From Gallionellaceae bacterium UBA6222 (GTDB lineage Bacteria; Pseudomonadota; Gammaproteobacteria; Burkholderiales; Gallionellaceae), in NCBI GenBank assembly GCA_002421915.1, contig DISA01000044.1, positions 1-22,938 on the forward strand: a DNA stretch of 22,938 nt, written 5' to 3'. Positions 16,323 to 22,938 of this stretch are shown here, in pieces. Under the pieces are notes generated by a model. That model saw nothing but the letters and a program-made list of their open reading frames with translations, searched no databases and was not told the DNA's origin. Within the stretch, counting starts at the first letter, position 1; each line of letters begins with the position of its first letter. Made by a program: the position numbers and the translations under genes.

Positions 16323-17632
16323 AAACGTGCTACAGCATCGGCAGATATATTTCTTGGCTCACCCTGTTGCCGTTGCTGGTGACGGCGGTGCTGATCACGG
16401 GCATTTTCCTGTATGACCGTACCGCAAGCATGGAGCGAAGCCAGTTGGCGCGCGGCCAGTTGCTGGTGCGGCAACTGGTGGCTGGCTGCGAATATGGTAT
16501 TTTTTCGAATAACCTGGAATTCCTGCATGAGTTAGCCTCGCAGGTGCTGCGCGAGCCCGATGTGCTGTCCGTTCACATTACCGGCCACGACGGGGTGTTG
16601 CTGACTGCGGTGGGGGATATCGAGATGCCCATTCCCGCGACAGCGGGTCAGACAACACATGATGACGGTCGGAGGGTGGTGCTTTTTCAGCCTGTCTATG
16701 CGGCACAACTGCCCCTGGACAGGGTGGAAGAAAATACCCGCTCATCCGAGATCGGGATGGTCAAGGTCGCCCTGAGCTGGGAGCAGACACGCCGGGAACA
16801 GCGACAGTTACTGCTGGCGGTGGTGCTGGCAACAGCCTTGCTGCTGCTGGTTGCGGCCTATCTGGTGTATCGCGCCAGCCGCAGGCTGACCCATCCCATC
16901 CACCACCTGAACTTTGCTGTCCATGCCATTGGCAACGGCGAGTTGTACACCCGTGTCCGGCATGAGGTATGCATCAATGAGTTGAGCACCCTCACCGAGG
17001 GTATCAATGAGATGGCGGCCCAGTTGCAGCGGGAGCGCGCGCTGTTGCAGCATCGCATCGATGAAGCAACCGAACAACTGCGCATGCTGGCGTTCTTCGA
17101 CACGCTGACCGGCTTGCCCAACCGGCGTCTGCTGAATGACCGCCTGCACCAGGTGGTGGAGGCGGGCAAACGCAGCGGGCGCTATGCGGCGATCATGTTT
17201 CTGGATATGGATAATTTCAAGCCGCTCAACGACAACTATGGCCACAGCGTGGGCGACCTGTTGCTGATTGAGGCGGGCAGCCGTATCGAGAGTTGTCTGC
17301 GCGGGGTGGATACGGTGGCGCGCTTTGGCGGTGATGAATTTGTGGTGCTGTTGAATGAGCTGGATACAGACCGGGATATCTCTGCCCGCCAGGCACGGAT
17401 TGTGGCGGAAAAGATCCGCGCCACACTATCCACCCCCTACCAGTTGCACTATCAGGTGGAAGGCCAGTCGCCGGTCAGCGTGCAGCACACCTGTACTGCG
17501 AGCATCGGTGTGGTGCTATTTCAGGGGGAGGCAGCAGATCAGGAACAGATACTGGCCAGGGCCGATGCTGCCATGTATCAGGCCAAAGCGAGCAGGGATG
17601 CCATCCACTTTCTGGAGGACACCACGGGGTAG
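16319..17632 (+). CDS. Membrane diguanylate cyclase with periplasmic sensor and HAMP
   Basis: A 437-residue inner-membrane enzyme making c-di-GMP from two GTP. Transmembrane helix 1 (about 13-33), a periplasmic domain (about 34-160) resembling CHASE8-like sensors (GCEYGIFSNNLEFLHELASQ), helix 2 (about 163-184), HAMP (about 185-237) and a short coiled linker precede the cyclase domain. The active site GGDEF (337-341) and the inhibitory site RGVD (328-331) are intact, and DxxGLPNRR and LDMDNFKPLND fit the family. The periplasmic sensor, next to a coupled periplasmic binding protein and receptor, suggests regulation from the periplasm as in YfiN/TpbB. It converges on yceI across 65 bases with no evident terminator hairpin. 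Confidence 0.93.
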   Translation: MKTCYSIGRYISWLTLLPLLVTAVLITGIFLYDRTASMERSQLARGQLLVRQLVAGCEYGIFSNNLEFLHELASQVLREPDVLSVHITGHDGVLLTAVGDIEMPIPATAGQTTHDDGRRVVLFQPVYAAQLPLDRVEENTRSSEIGMVKVALSWEQTRREQRQLLLAVVLATALLLLVAAYLVYRASRRLTHPIHHLNFAVHAIGNGELYTRVRHEVCINELSTLTEGINEMAAQLQRERALLQHRIDEATEQLRMLAFFDTLTGLPNRRLLNDRLHQVVEAGKRSGRYAAIMFLDMDNFKPLNDNYGHSVGDLLLIEAGSRIESCLRGVDTVARFGGDEFVVLLNELDTDRDISARQARIVAEKIRATLSTPYQLHYQVEGQSPVSVQHTCTASIGVVLFQGEAADQEQILARADAAMYQAKASRDAIHFLEDTTG

Positions 17633-17697
17633 CACTGCCGGGCGAGTTGATCAGCAAACAAACCGGTACATTGTTTCAAACTGATATGCATTGTGTG

Positions 17698-18249
17698 TCA
17701 GGGTTTGGCGACGACAAACCGGAAGCGAATCTGAACTTCATCGGCCACGGCGCTGGTATCGCTCCAGATGCCAGAACCTATAGCGTAATCCAGTCGTTTG
17801 AGTTTGAACGAGCCGGGGAGCAGCAGTTGCCCCGGCTGCTTTTCAATGTTGAAAACCGCTTGCGTGTCGAGCGTTTTACCCTTGATTGTCAGTTTGCCAA
17901 AGGCTGCATAGCGGCCCTGTCCCAGCGGCTTGACAGCGGTGGAGGTGAAGCTGGCAACAGGATGGGCGGCGGCATCGAACCAGAGCGGCTTGACGACCTC
18001 TTCGTTCGCCTCCTGATTGCCGGTGTCGATGCTCGCCAGATCGATATTGATACGCGCAGTCCCCCGCTCCGGGTGGTCGGGATCGAGCGTGATGGTGGCG
18101 TTAAATTTCCTGAATTCACCCTCGACCGGAACACCCATCTGGGTGGACACGAAGGTCACACTGCTTTGCTGCGGCACGAGAGTGGAATAGTTGGCCGCCA
18201 GTGCGGGCTGGGAGAGCAGACACGATAGTGCAAGCAGAATGATTCTCAT
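17698..18249 (-). CDS. YceI family periplasmic protein
   Basis: A 183-residue secreted protein with signal peptide MRIILLALSCLLSQPALA (1-18). The YceI lipocalin-like barrel is visible in SSVTFVSTQMGVPVEGEF, the DLASIDTGNQEANEEV segment, FTSTAVKPLGQGRYAAFGKLTIKG and the end RFRFVVAKP. The family binds long isoprenoid lipids such as polyprenyl or ubiquinone-like chains. Its start overlaps the stop of the cytochrome b561 gene as ATGA, a frequent pairing that suggests a quinone-linked periplasmic role. This copy has no fused cytochrome. Confidence 0.93.
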   Translation of the reverse strand: MRIILLALSCLLSQPALAANYSTLVPQQSSVTFVSTQMGVPVEGEFRKFNATITLDPDHPERGTARINIDLASIDTGNQEANEEVVKPLWFDAAAHPVASFTSTAVKPLGQGRYAAFGKLTIKGKTLDTQAVFNIEKQPGQLLLPGSFKLKRLDYAIGSGIWSDTSAVADEVQIRFRFVVAKP

Positions 18250-18788
18250 GAGTTCCTCCGCAGAAAAGGCAGCATCCGTTCGAGGATGGTGTCGTGCCGG
18301 ATGAAATGGTGCTTGAGCGCTGCGCCGGCGTGGCCCAGCACCAATCCGAGCAGGCTGAAATTGAGCAGCTCATGCACTTTCTGCAGCAGGTCGCCGAGTT
18401 CCTTGTTCTTGCCGAGCAGATCGGGCAGGGGCAGCACACCGAACCAGACGGTTTGAAACCCTTTTGCGGAACTCATCAGCCAGCCGCTCAGAGGGATGAG
18501 GAAAAGCAGGGCATAGAGCAGATGGTGCACACTTTCCGCCGCGAAACGTTCCCACTTGGGCATATTGGCGGGCAAAGGCGGCGGGCGGTGTGTGGCGCGC
18601 CACACCAGGCGGATGATGGCCAGCATGAAGATCGTGACCCCGATCCATTTGTGGTAGCTGTACAGGCGCAATTTATCGGGTGACAACGGCAAGTCATGCA
18701 TGTAGACGCCGAGCGGGAATGCCGCAAAGATCAGCAGTGCGATCAGCCAGTGCAGCGAGATGGCGGTGTGGGTGTAGCGATTTGGCAT
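18246..18788 (-). CDS. Cytochrome b561 (di-heme, CybB type)
   Basis: A 180-residue inner-membrane di-heme cytochrome that probably moves electrons between quinol and an unknown acceptor; E. coli CybB oxidises superoxide at ubiquinone. Four transmembrane helices are visible (about 9-30, 44-64, 87-105, 136-157). His13, His46, His139 and His153 have the heme-ligand spacing of CybB. ATG at 18788 is chosen because AGGA lies 7 bases upstream and the protein then begins at the conserved RYTHTAISLHW; the open frame extends upstream without support. It is the first gene of a two-gene operon with yceI. Confidence 0.93.
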   Translation of the reverse strand: MPNRYTHTAISLHWLIALLIFAAFPLGVYMHDLPLSPDKLRLYSYHKWIGVTIFMLAIIRLVWRATHRPPPLPANMPKWERFAAESVHHLLYALLFLIPLSGWLMSSAKGFQTVWFGVLPLPDLLGKNKELGDLLQKVHELLNFSLLGLVLGHAGAALKHHFIRHDTILERMLPFLRRNS

Positions 18789-18882
18789 GGTCTTGATCCT
18801 GTGATGATCCGGTGGTGATGCTATAGCTGGACGCAAGGCGAGGCAAGCGAACTTATTCCGACTTGCGCTATCGAACGCCGGG

Positions 18883-18910
18883 CTTGAAAAAATGAAACTG
18901 CACCCCATCT
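18883..18910 (+). promoter_or_regulatory. Sigma-32 heat-shock promoter of htpX
   Basis: CTTGAAA (18883-18889), 13 bases, then CCCCATCT (18903-18910) matches the RpoH consensus CTTGAAA-N(11-16)-CCCCATnT at every fixed position. The start point would be near 18917, with a ~56-base leader to the htpX ATG and its GGAGAGAG ribosome-binding site. Confidence 0.85.
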
Positions 18911-18972
18911 GCGGCGCGGGTAAATTAACTGCAGGGCGGGCGAGACCCTAACCTGATTCATGGAGAGAGTGT

Positions 18973-19857
18973 ATGAAGCGAATTTTCTTGTTTGTCCTGA
19001 CCAACATTGCTGTGCTGGCAGTCATCAGCATCACCCTGCGTCTGTTGGGCGTGGATCGTGTACTGGATGAAAGCGGGGCGATCAACTTCAATGCCTTGCT
19101 GACCCTGTCGGCAGTGATCGGCTTTTCCGGTTCAATTGTCTCCCTCCTACTGTCGAAATGGATGGCCAAACAGTCGGTGGGTGCGCATGTGATCGAAAAT
19201 CCACAGGATCCGACCGAGCGCTGGCTGGTCGATACTGTGCGCCGTCAGGCGGATGCGGCCGGCATCGGCATGCCGGAAGTGGCGATCTACGATGCGCCGG
19301 ACGTGAATGCCTTTGCCACTGGCTGGAATCGAAACAACGCGCTGGTGGCGGTGAGCACCGGCCTGTTGCGCGCCATGAGCCGGGAGGAGGCTGAAGCCGT
19401 GCTGGCACATGAGATCAGCCACGTTGCCAACGGTGACATGGTCACGCTGGCGCTGATTCAGGGCGTGGTGAATACCTTCGTGGTGTTTTTCGCCAAGCTG
19501 TTCGGCATTCTGGTGGACCGCGTGCTGCTGAAAAACGATGGCCGCAACGGCCCCGGCATTGGCGCCTTCGTGGCAGAAATCGCCGCCCAGATCGTGCTGG
19601 GCATTTTGGCCAGCACCATCGTTATGTGGTTTTCGCGCCAGCGCGAATTCCGCGCGGATGCGGGCGGAGCAAATCTGGCCGGGCGGCAAAAGATGATCGC
19701 CGCGCTGGAACGCCTGAAGCTGAACCATGAGCAGGCGGCAGCACTGCCAAAAAATATGTCGGCCATGGCGATTTCCAGCGGTGGCGGGTTATCCCGTCTG
19801 TTTATGAGCCATCCACCGCTGGATGAGCGCATCGAGGCGTTGCGCAACGCACGCTGA
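18973..19857 (+). CDS. htpX: Heat-shock membrane zinc protease HtpX
   Basis: HtpX is an inner-membrane M48 metalloprotease that degrades misfolded membrane proteins with FtsH. The 294 residues have two N-terminal transmembrane helices (about 5-25 and 38-62), zinc motif HEISH (146-150), third ligand Glu225 in REFRADAGGA, two further hydrophobic segments (about 158-183, 200-220) and the C-terminal SHPPLDERIEALR signature. ATG at 18973 follows GGAGAGAG at a good distance. A perfect sigma-32 promoter upstream and a strong terminator downstream make it a single-gene heat-shock unit. Confidence 0.97.
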   Translation: MKRIFLFVLTNIAVLAVISITLRLLGVDRVLDESGAINFNALLTLSAVIGFSGSIVSLLLSKWMAKQSVGAHVIENPQDPTERWLVDTVRRQADAAGIGMPEVAIYDAPDVNAFATGWNRNNALVAVSTGLLRAMSREEAEAVLAHEISHVANGDMVTLALIQGVVNTFVVFFAKLFGILVDRVLLKNDGRNGPGIGAFVAEIAAQIVLGILASTIVMWFSRQREFRADAGGANLAGRQKMIAALERLKLNHEQAAALPKNMSAMAISSGGGLSRLFMSHPPLDERIEALRNAR

Positions 19858-19866
19858 ACGGCTGCA

Positions 19867-19898
19867 AAAAAACGGCGGGAATGGACCCGCCGTTTTTT
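19867..19898. terminator. Bidirectional intrinsic terminator between htpX and mlaA
   Basis: A 13-bp perfect stem AAAAAACGGCGGG (19867-19879)/CCCGCCGTTTTTT (19886-19898) has a 6-base loop. The T-run serves htpX on the plus strand and the A-run serves mlaA on the minus strand. The mlaA TAA stop (19897-19899) is part of the structure. Confidence 0.93.
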
Positions 19899-20622
19899 AT
19901 TCTTCCTCGTCGAACTCGTCGTAATTGGGGCGCGGCGGATTGCCGTCATAAGCCAGGCTGGTGCGCCGCATCAGGTAGGCATCACGCAGGAAGCCGTAAC
20001 GGTCCAGGGCGTCATCCAGTACCTTTTCGCTATCCAGCAGGCGGGCGCGGGTATTGATGACCTTGCCGGAATAAAGCGAGTTGCGGGTCGGCACATGCCC
20101 GATGTCACCGATGCCGGGGGTCAGGCTGTCGCCATACAGCCCCGCGCTGTCGGTCACGGTGCTGGGGCCCAGCAGCGGCAGCATCAGGTAAGGACCGGCG
20201 GGGACACCCCAGTAGCGCAGGGTCTGGCCGAAATCCTCGTCGTGTTTCGGCAGGCGCGTGGTGATTTCCAGCAGCCCGAATAATCCGAACGTGGTATTGA
20301 ACAGCACACGGCTGCCATCGCTCGCCGCCTGGCGGAATTTGAGCTGCAGCAGGTCGTTGCAGGTGACCTTGATGTCATTCAGATTGGAAAAGAAATTGTT
20401 TACCAATGTTTTGCCAACGCCCGGCATCACCTTGTCGTACCCTCTGGCCACCGGTTTCAGCACGGCGCGGTCGACAGTGTCGTTGAAAACATAGATTTTG
20501 CGGTTGGCAGATTCGAACGGATCCGACTGATGCATGGCGGTGCTGCATGCGCCGAGCGCCAGGCAAAGCATCAGTACCGGCAAACGGGTCGTGGCAAAGT
20601 GTGAGTGGTCAGGTTTCATCAT
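19897..20622 (-). CDS. mlaA: Outer-membrane lipoprotein MlaA (VacJ)
   Basis: MlaA is the outer-membrane component of the Mla system, which removes mislocalised phospholipids from the outer leaflet and passes them to periplasmic MlaC. The 241-residue precursor has a lipoprotein signal with lipobox LGAC (Cys26). The family core follows: DPFESANRKIYVFNDTVDRAVLKPVA, FFSNLNDIKV, NTTFGLFGLLEI, DFGQTLRYWGVPAGPYLMLPLLGPST. The C-terminus is acidic (DEFDEEE). ATG at 20622 or 20619 both fit. The start overlaps ylqF by 14 bases and has no ribosome-binding site; a TATAAT seven bases upstream suggests a near-leaderless transcript or coupling to ylqF. mlaBCDEF are not in the window. Confidence 0.95.
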   Translation of the reverse strand: MMKPDHSHFATTRLPVLMLCLALGACSTAMHQSDPFESANRKIYVFNDTVDRAVLKPVARGYDKVMPGVGKTLVNNFFSNLNDIKVTCNDLLQLKFRQAASDGSRVLFNTTFGLFGLLEITTRLPKHDEDFGQTLRYWGVPAGPYLMLPLLGPSTVTDSAGLYGDSLTPGIGDIGHVPTRNSLYSGKVINTRARLLDSEKVLDDALDRYGFLRDAYLMRRTSLAYDGNPPRPNYDEFDEEE

Positions 20623-21502
20623 GCGGTAGATTATAACGGGAGTCGTTTGGCGCCAGCATCGCGGCGCGCGTGTCGGGAGTTTCAAGGCTGATATGCCCCA
20701 GCGTGCCGTTGCGGTAGTCTTGCAACAGAGTCGCCGCCGCCTTTTCCAGGTCGAATTCACCCCCTTTGCTGCGCGAACCGCGCTGCCGGGCGATCGCCGC
20801 GACGAGCGCGACGCCATCGAGACCGGCAAGCGGGAATTTGTAACGCCGGGTGAGCAGGGCCGGGTAATGCGCCAGCAGCAGATCGCCGAGGAAAACCGCC
20901 ACTTCGCTTTCATCATAGGCGTTGCGTCCGATCAGGTTGCTTGCCGCCAGCAGGTAGCCGTCGCTCTCGTGCTCGATCTTCGGCCACATCATGCCCGGCG
21001 TGTCGGTCAGTTGCATGGCGTCGTTGAGGTCGAAATGCTGCAGGCTTTTGGTGATGGCGGGTTCATCCCCGACGGCGGCGGTGCGGCGTTTGAGCAGTGC
21101 GTTGATGAAGGTGGATTTGCCGACGTTGGGAATGCCCATCACCATCATGCGCAAAGGCTTGAGTGAGGTGCCGCGATGTGGTACCAGCGCCAGGCACAGC
21201 CTGGGGATCTTCGCGGCCTCGCCCGGCTTCTTGCACGAGAGCGCGACCGCCTTCACGTTCTTCCGGCTGTTGAAATGATCGAGCCAAGCTTTGGTGGCAG
21301 CAGGATCGGCGAGATCGGCTTTGTTCAGCACTTTGAGGCAGGGACGCTGGCGATGTTCGCGCAGCTCGCGGATCATCGGGTTGCTGCCCGCTTCCGGCAC
21401 GCGTGCATCCAGCACTTCGATGACCACATCGATGCGCGCCATGGCTTCGGCGGCTTTCTTTTTTGCCGAAGTCATGTGACCGGGGAACCACTGGATAGCC
21501 AT
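20609..21502 (-). CDS. ylqF: Circularly permuted ribosome-biogenesis GTPase YlqF/RbgA
   Basis: A 297-residue cytosolic GTPase of the YlqF/RbgA family, which acts in late 50S assembly in Bacillus. The G motifs are in permuted order: NKAD (60-63) comes before the P-loop GIPNVGKS (123-130) and DTPG (167-170), the family hallmark. The N-terminus WFPGHMTSAKK is typical. No ribosome-binding site is visible before ATG 21502; a TAGAAT (21536-21541, minus strand) is a possible -10. The gene is divergent from fumarase, and its end overlaps the mlaA start. Confidence 0.93.
   Translation of the reverse strand: MAIQWFPGHMTSAKKKAAEAMARIDVVIEVLDARVPEAGSNPMIRELREHRQRPCLKVLNKADLADPAATKAWLDHFNSRKNVKAVALSCKKPGEAAKIPRLCLALVPHRGTSLKPLRMMVMGIPNVGKSTFINALLKRRTAAVGDEPAITKSLQHFDLNDAMQLTDTPGMMWPKIEHESDGYLLAASNLIGRNAYDESEVAVFLGDLLLAHYPALLTRRYKFPLAGLDGVALVAAIARQRGSRSKGGEFDLEKAAATLLQDYRNGTLGHISLETPDTRAAMLAPNDSRYNLPHDET
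20630..20635 (-). promoter_or_regulatory. Candidate -10 for mlaA inside the ylqF 3' end
   Basis: A perfect TATAAT on the minus strand lies in the last codons of ylqF, with only 7 bases to the first mlaA ATG. That is where transcription would start, so a transcript from here would be essentially leaderless. The expected -35 region (TGCTGG) is poor. Confidence 0.35.
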
Positions 21503-21546
21503 GCTGGGGGAGGCGGGTGATTTAAAGAGGTGCGCATTCTAACCGT

Positions 21547-21575
21547 TTGACGCCCATTACTCACGCTCCCATAAT
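21547..21575 (+). promoter_or_regulatory. Sigma-70 promoter for the fumarase gene
   Basis: TTGACG (21547-21552), 17 bases, then CATAAT (21570-21575): each box matches 5 of 6 consensus bases. The start point would be near 21582, about 20 bases before the fumarase ATG. The candidate ylqF -10 lies immediately upstream on the other strand. Confidence 0.7.
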
Positions 21576-21602
21576 CGGTGTACCACACCACGAAAGATCG
21601 CC

Positions 21603-22938
21603 ATGACCGCCATTCGCCAGCAGGATCTGATCGACAGCGTCGCCGACGCGCTTCAATTCATCTCGTATTACCATCCGCAGGATTATTTGCAGGCACTGGC
21701 CGCCGCTTATCGCACGGAAGAGTCGCCTGCCGCGAAAGACGCAATGGCGCAGATCCTCACCAATTCGCGCATGTGCGCGCTGGGCAAGCGGCCAATCTGC
21801 CAGGACACCGGCATCGTGGTGGCTTTTGTGCGAGTCGGCATGGAGGTGCGCTGGGCGGACGCCACCCTGAGCGTCACCGAAATGGTGAATGCGGGGGTGC
21901 GCAAGGCCTACCTGCTGCCCGACAATGTGCTGCGCGCATCCATCGTCGCCGACCCGGCGGGCAAGCGCAGGAACACCGGCGACAACACGCCGGCGGTGGT
22001 GCATTTCGAACTGGTGCCGGGCGACCGGATTGAGATTGACATCGCAGCCAAGGGCGGCGGGTCGGAGAACAAGTCGCGTTTCGCCATGCTCAACCCCAGC
22101 GATGACATCGTGGAATGGGTGGTGAGTCAGTTGCCCGGCATGGGCGCGGGTTGGTGTCCGCCGGGGCAGCTCGGCATCGGCATCGGCGGCACGGCGGAGA
22201 AGGCGATGCTGCTGGCGAAGGAGGCGTTGATGCAACCCATCGACATGACCGCGCTGAAAGCGCGCGGGGCGCAGAACCGCATTGAGGAATTGCGCATCGA
22301 GCTGTGCGACAAGGTGAATGCGCTGGGTATCGGCGCGCAAGGGCTGGGCGGGCTGACCACGGTGCTGGACGTGAAGATTCTCGACTATCCAACCCATGCT
22401 GCGTCCAAACCGATTGCGCTGATCCCCAACTGCGCGGCGACGCGGCATATCCGTTTCACGCTGGATGGCAGCGGGGTGGCACAGTTCACGCCACCGCGAC
22501 TGGAAGATTATCCGGATGCGCACTGGCAACCGGCAGCGGATGCGCGGCGGGTCAATCTGGATACCGTTACGCGCGAGGACATCGTGCAGTGGCAGCCCGG
22601 CGAGACCTTGCTGCTGTCCGGCAAGTTGCTGACCGGGCGTGATGCGGCGCACAAGCGTCTGGTCGATCTGTTGGCCAGGGGCGAGCCGCTTCCGGTGGAT
22701 TTCAAAGGTCGATTCATTTACTATGTCGGCCCGGTCGATCCGGTGCGCGACGAGGTGGTCGGGCCCGCCGGACCGACCACGGCGACACGCATGGATAAGT
22801 TCACCGAGACCATGCTGGCCGAGACCGGGCTTATCGGCATGATCGGCAAGGCGGAGCGCGGCAAGGCCGGTCTCGAGGCAATCAAAAAACACGCAGCGGT
22901 GTATCTGATGGCAGTGGGCGGCGCCGCCTACCTGGTGT
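21603..22938 (+). CDS. Class I fumarate hydratase, 3' end outside window
   Basis: An oxygen-sensitive [4Fe-4S] fumarase of the TCA cycle, hydrating fumarate to L-malate. About 445 of roughly 500 residues are present; the frame is still open at the last base. Three cluster cysteines are in family contexts: RPICQDTG (Cys66), GAGWCPPGQLGIGIGG (Cys185) and IPNCAATRHIRF (Cys277). The one-chain form is shown by the C-terminal part, LLTGRDAAHKRL and YYVGPVDPV, in the same frame; two-subunit enzymes split here. ATG at 21603 has a weak AAAGA ribosome-binding site and sits just behind a good promoter. FumA/FumB-type enzymes and L-tartrate dehydratase are related; fumarase is the likeliest. Confidence 0.92.
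   Translation, partial: MTAIRQQDLIDSVADALQFISYYHPQDYLQALAAAYRTEESPAAKDAMAQILTNSRMCALGKRPICQDTGIVVAFVRVGMEVRWADATLSVTEMVNAGVRKAYLLPDNVLRASIVADPAGKRRNTGDNTPAVVHFELVPGDRIEIDIAAKGGGSENKSRFAMLNPSDDIVEWVVSQLPGMGAGWCPPGQLGIGIGGTAEKAMLLAKEALMQPIDMTALKARGAQNRIEELRIELCDKVNALGIGAQGLGGLTTVLDVKILDYPTHAASKPIALIPNCAATRHIRFTLDGSGVAQFTPPRLEDYPDAHWQPAADARRVNLDTVTREDIVQWQPGETLLLSGKLLTGRDAAHKRLVDLLARGEPLPVDFKGRFIYYVGPVDPVRDEVVGPAGPTTATRMDKFTETMLAETGLIGMIGKAERGKAGLEAIKKHAAVYLMAVGGAAYLV

Noticed and set aside
16884..17245. Coding on the minus strand inside the diguanylate cyclase gene
   Set aside because: Only antisense shadow frames are present, with no start signal or domain.
21561..22892. Open minus-strand frame of 443 codons opposite fumarase
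   Set aside because: The plus strand encodes an unmistakable class I fumarase; the antisense product shows no domain and is Arg/His-rich.

Overview
The window (about 23 kb, GC-rich) reads as a chromosomal segment of a betaproteobacterium. The order ftsY facing an M16 peptidase pair, rsmD, coaD and a YfhL-type ferredoxin is a common betaproteobacterial block. GTP-type PEP carboxykinase, class I fumarase, MlaA and YceI/cytochrome b561 also fit. A Gallionellaceae/Nitrosomonadales-like, respiratory Gram-negative is my best guess, from gene content only. I see no tRNA, rRNA, CRISPR array, transposase or phage gene. No gene-free stretch reaches 300 bases; the longest is about 200 bases (1945-2144).

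Layout. 1-1944 (minus): 5' part of pckG, and a small KTSC-domain gene upstream of it. 2145-2918 (plus): djlA, a membrane J-domain co-chaperone. 2931-5444 (minus): ftsY-ftsE-ftsX, without rpoH after ftsX. 5515-9550 (plus): two overlapping M16 peptidase genes (one catalytic, one lacking the zinc motif), rsmD, coaD and a 2[4Fe-4S] ferredoxin. 9590-12400 (plus): a 936-residue membrane protein with PAS, GGDEF, EAL and a C-terminal zinc-binding CZB domain. 12565-13167 (plus): a LexA-type repressor whose promoter carries a GAAC-N4-GTTC palindrome between -35 and -10. 13262-17632 (plus): a tight trio of TonB-dependent receptor, orphan periplasmic binding protein and membrane diguanylate cyclase. 17698-18788 (minus): cytochrome b561 and YceI. 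18973-19857 (plus): htpX behind a near-perfect sigma-32 promoter. 19897-21502 (minus): ylqF/rbgA and mlaA, overlapping. 21603-end (plus): class I fumarase, cut by the window edge.

How they work together. Most genes are housekeeping: SRP targeting and division (FtsY, FtsE, FtsX), ribosome maturation (RsmD, YlqF), coenzyme A synthesis (CoaD), envelope maintenance (HtpX, MlaA, DjlA) and central carbon metabolism (PckG, fumarase). The accessory part is 9.6-17.6 kb, where two c-di-GMP enzymes flank a LexA-family regulator. The most interesting proposal is that the receptor, binding protein and diguanylate cyclase form one trans-envelope sensory module, analogous in layout to YfiB-YfiR-YfiN but built from different parts. 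The CZB-tailed GGDEF-EAL protein may add zinc input to the same second messenger. These functional links are inference from gene order and domains.
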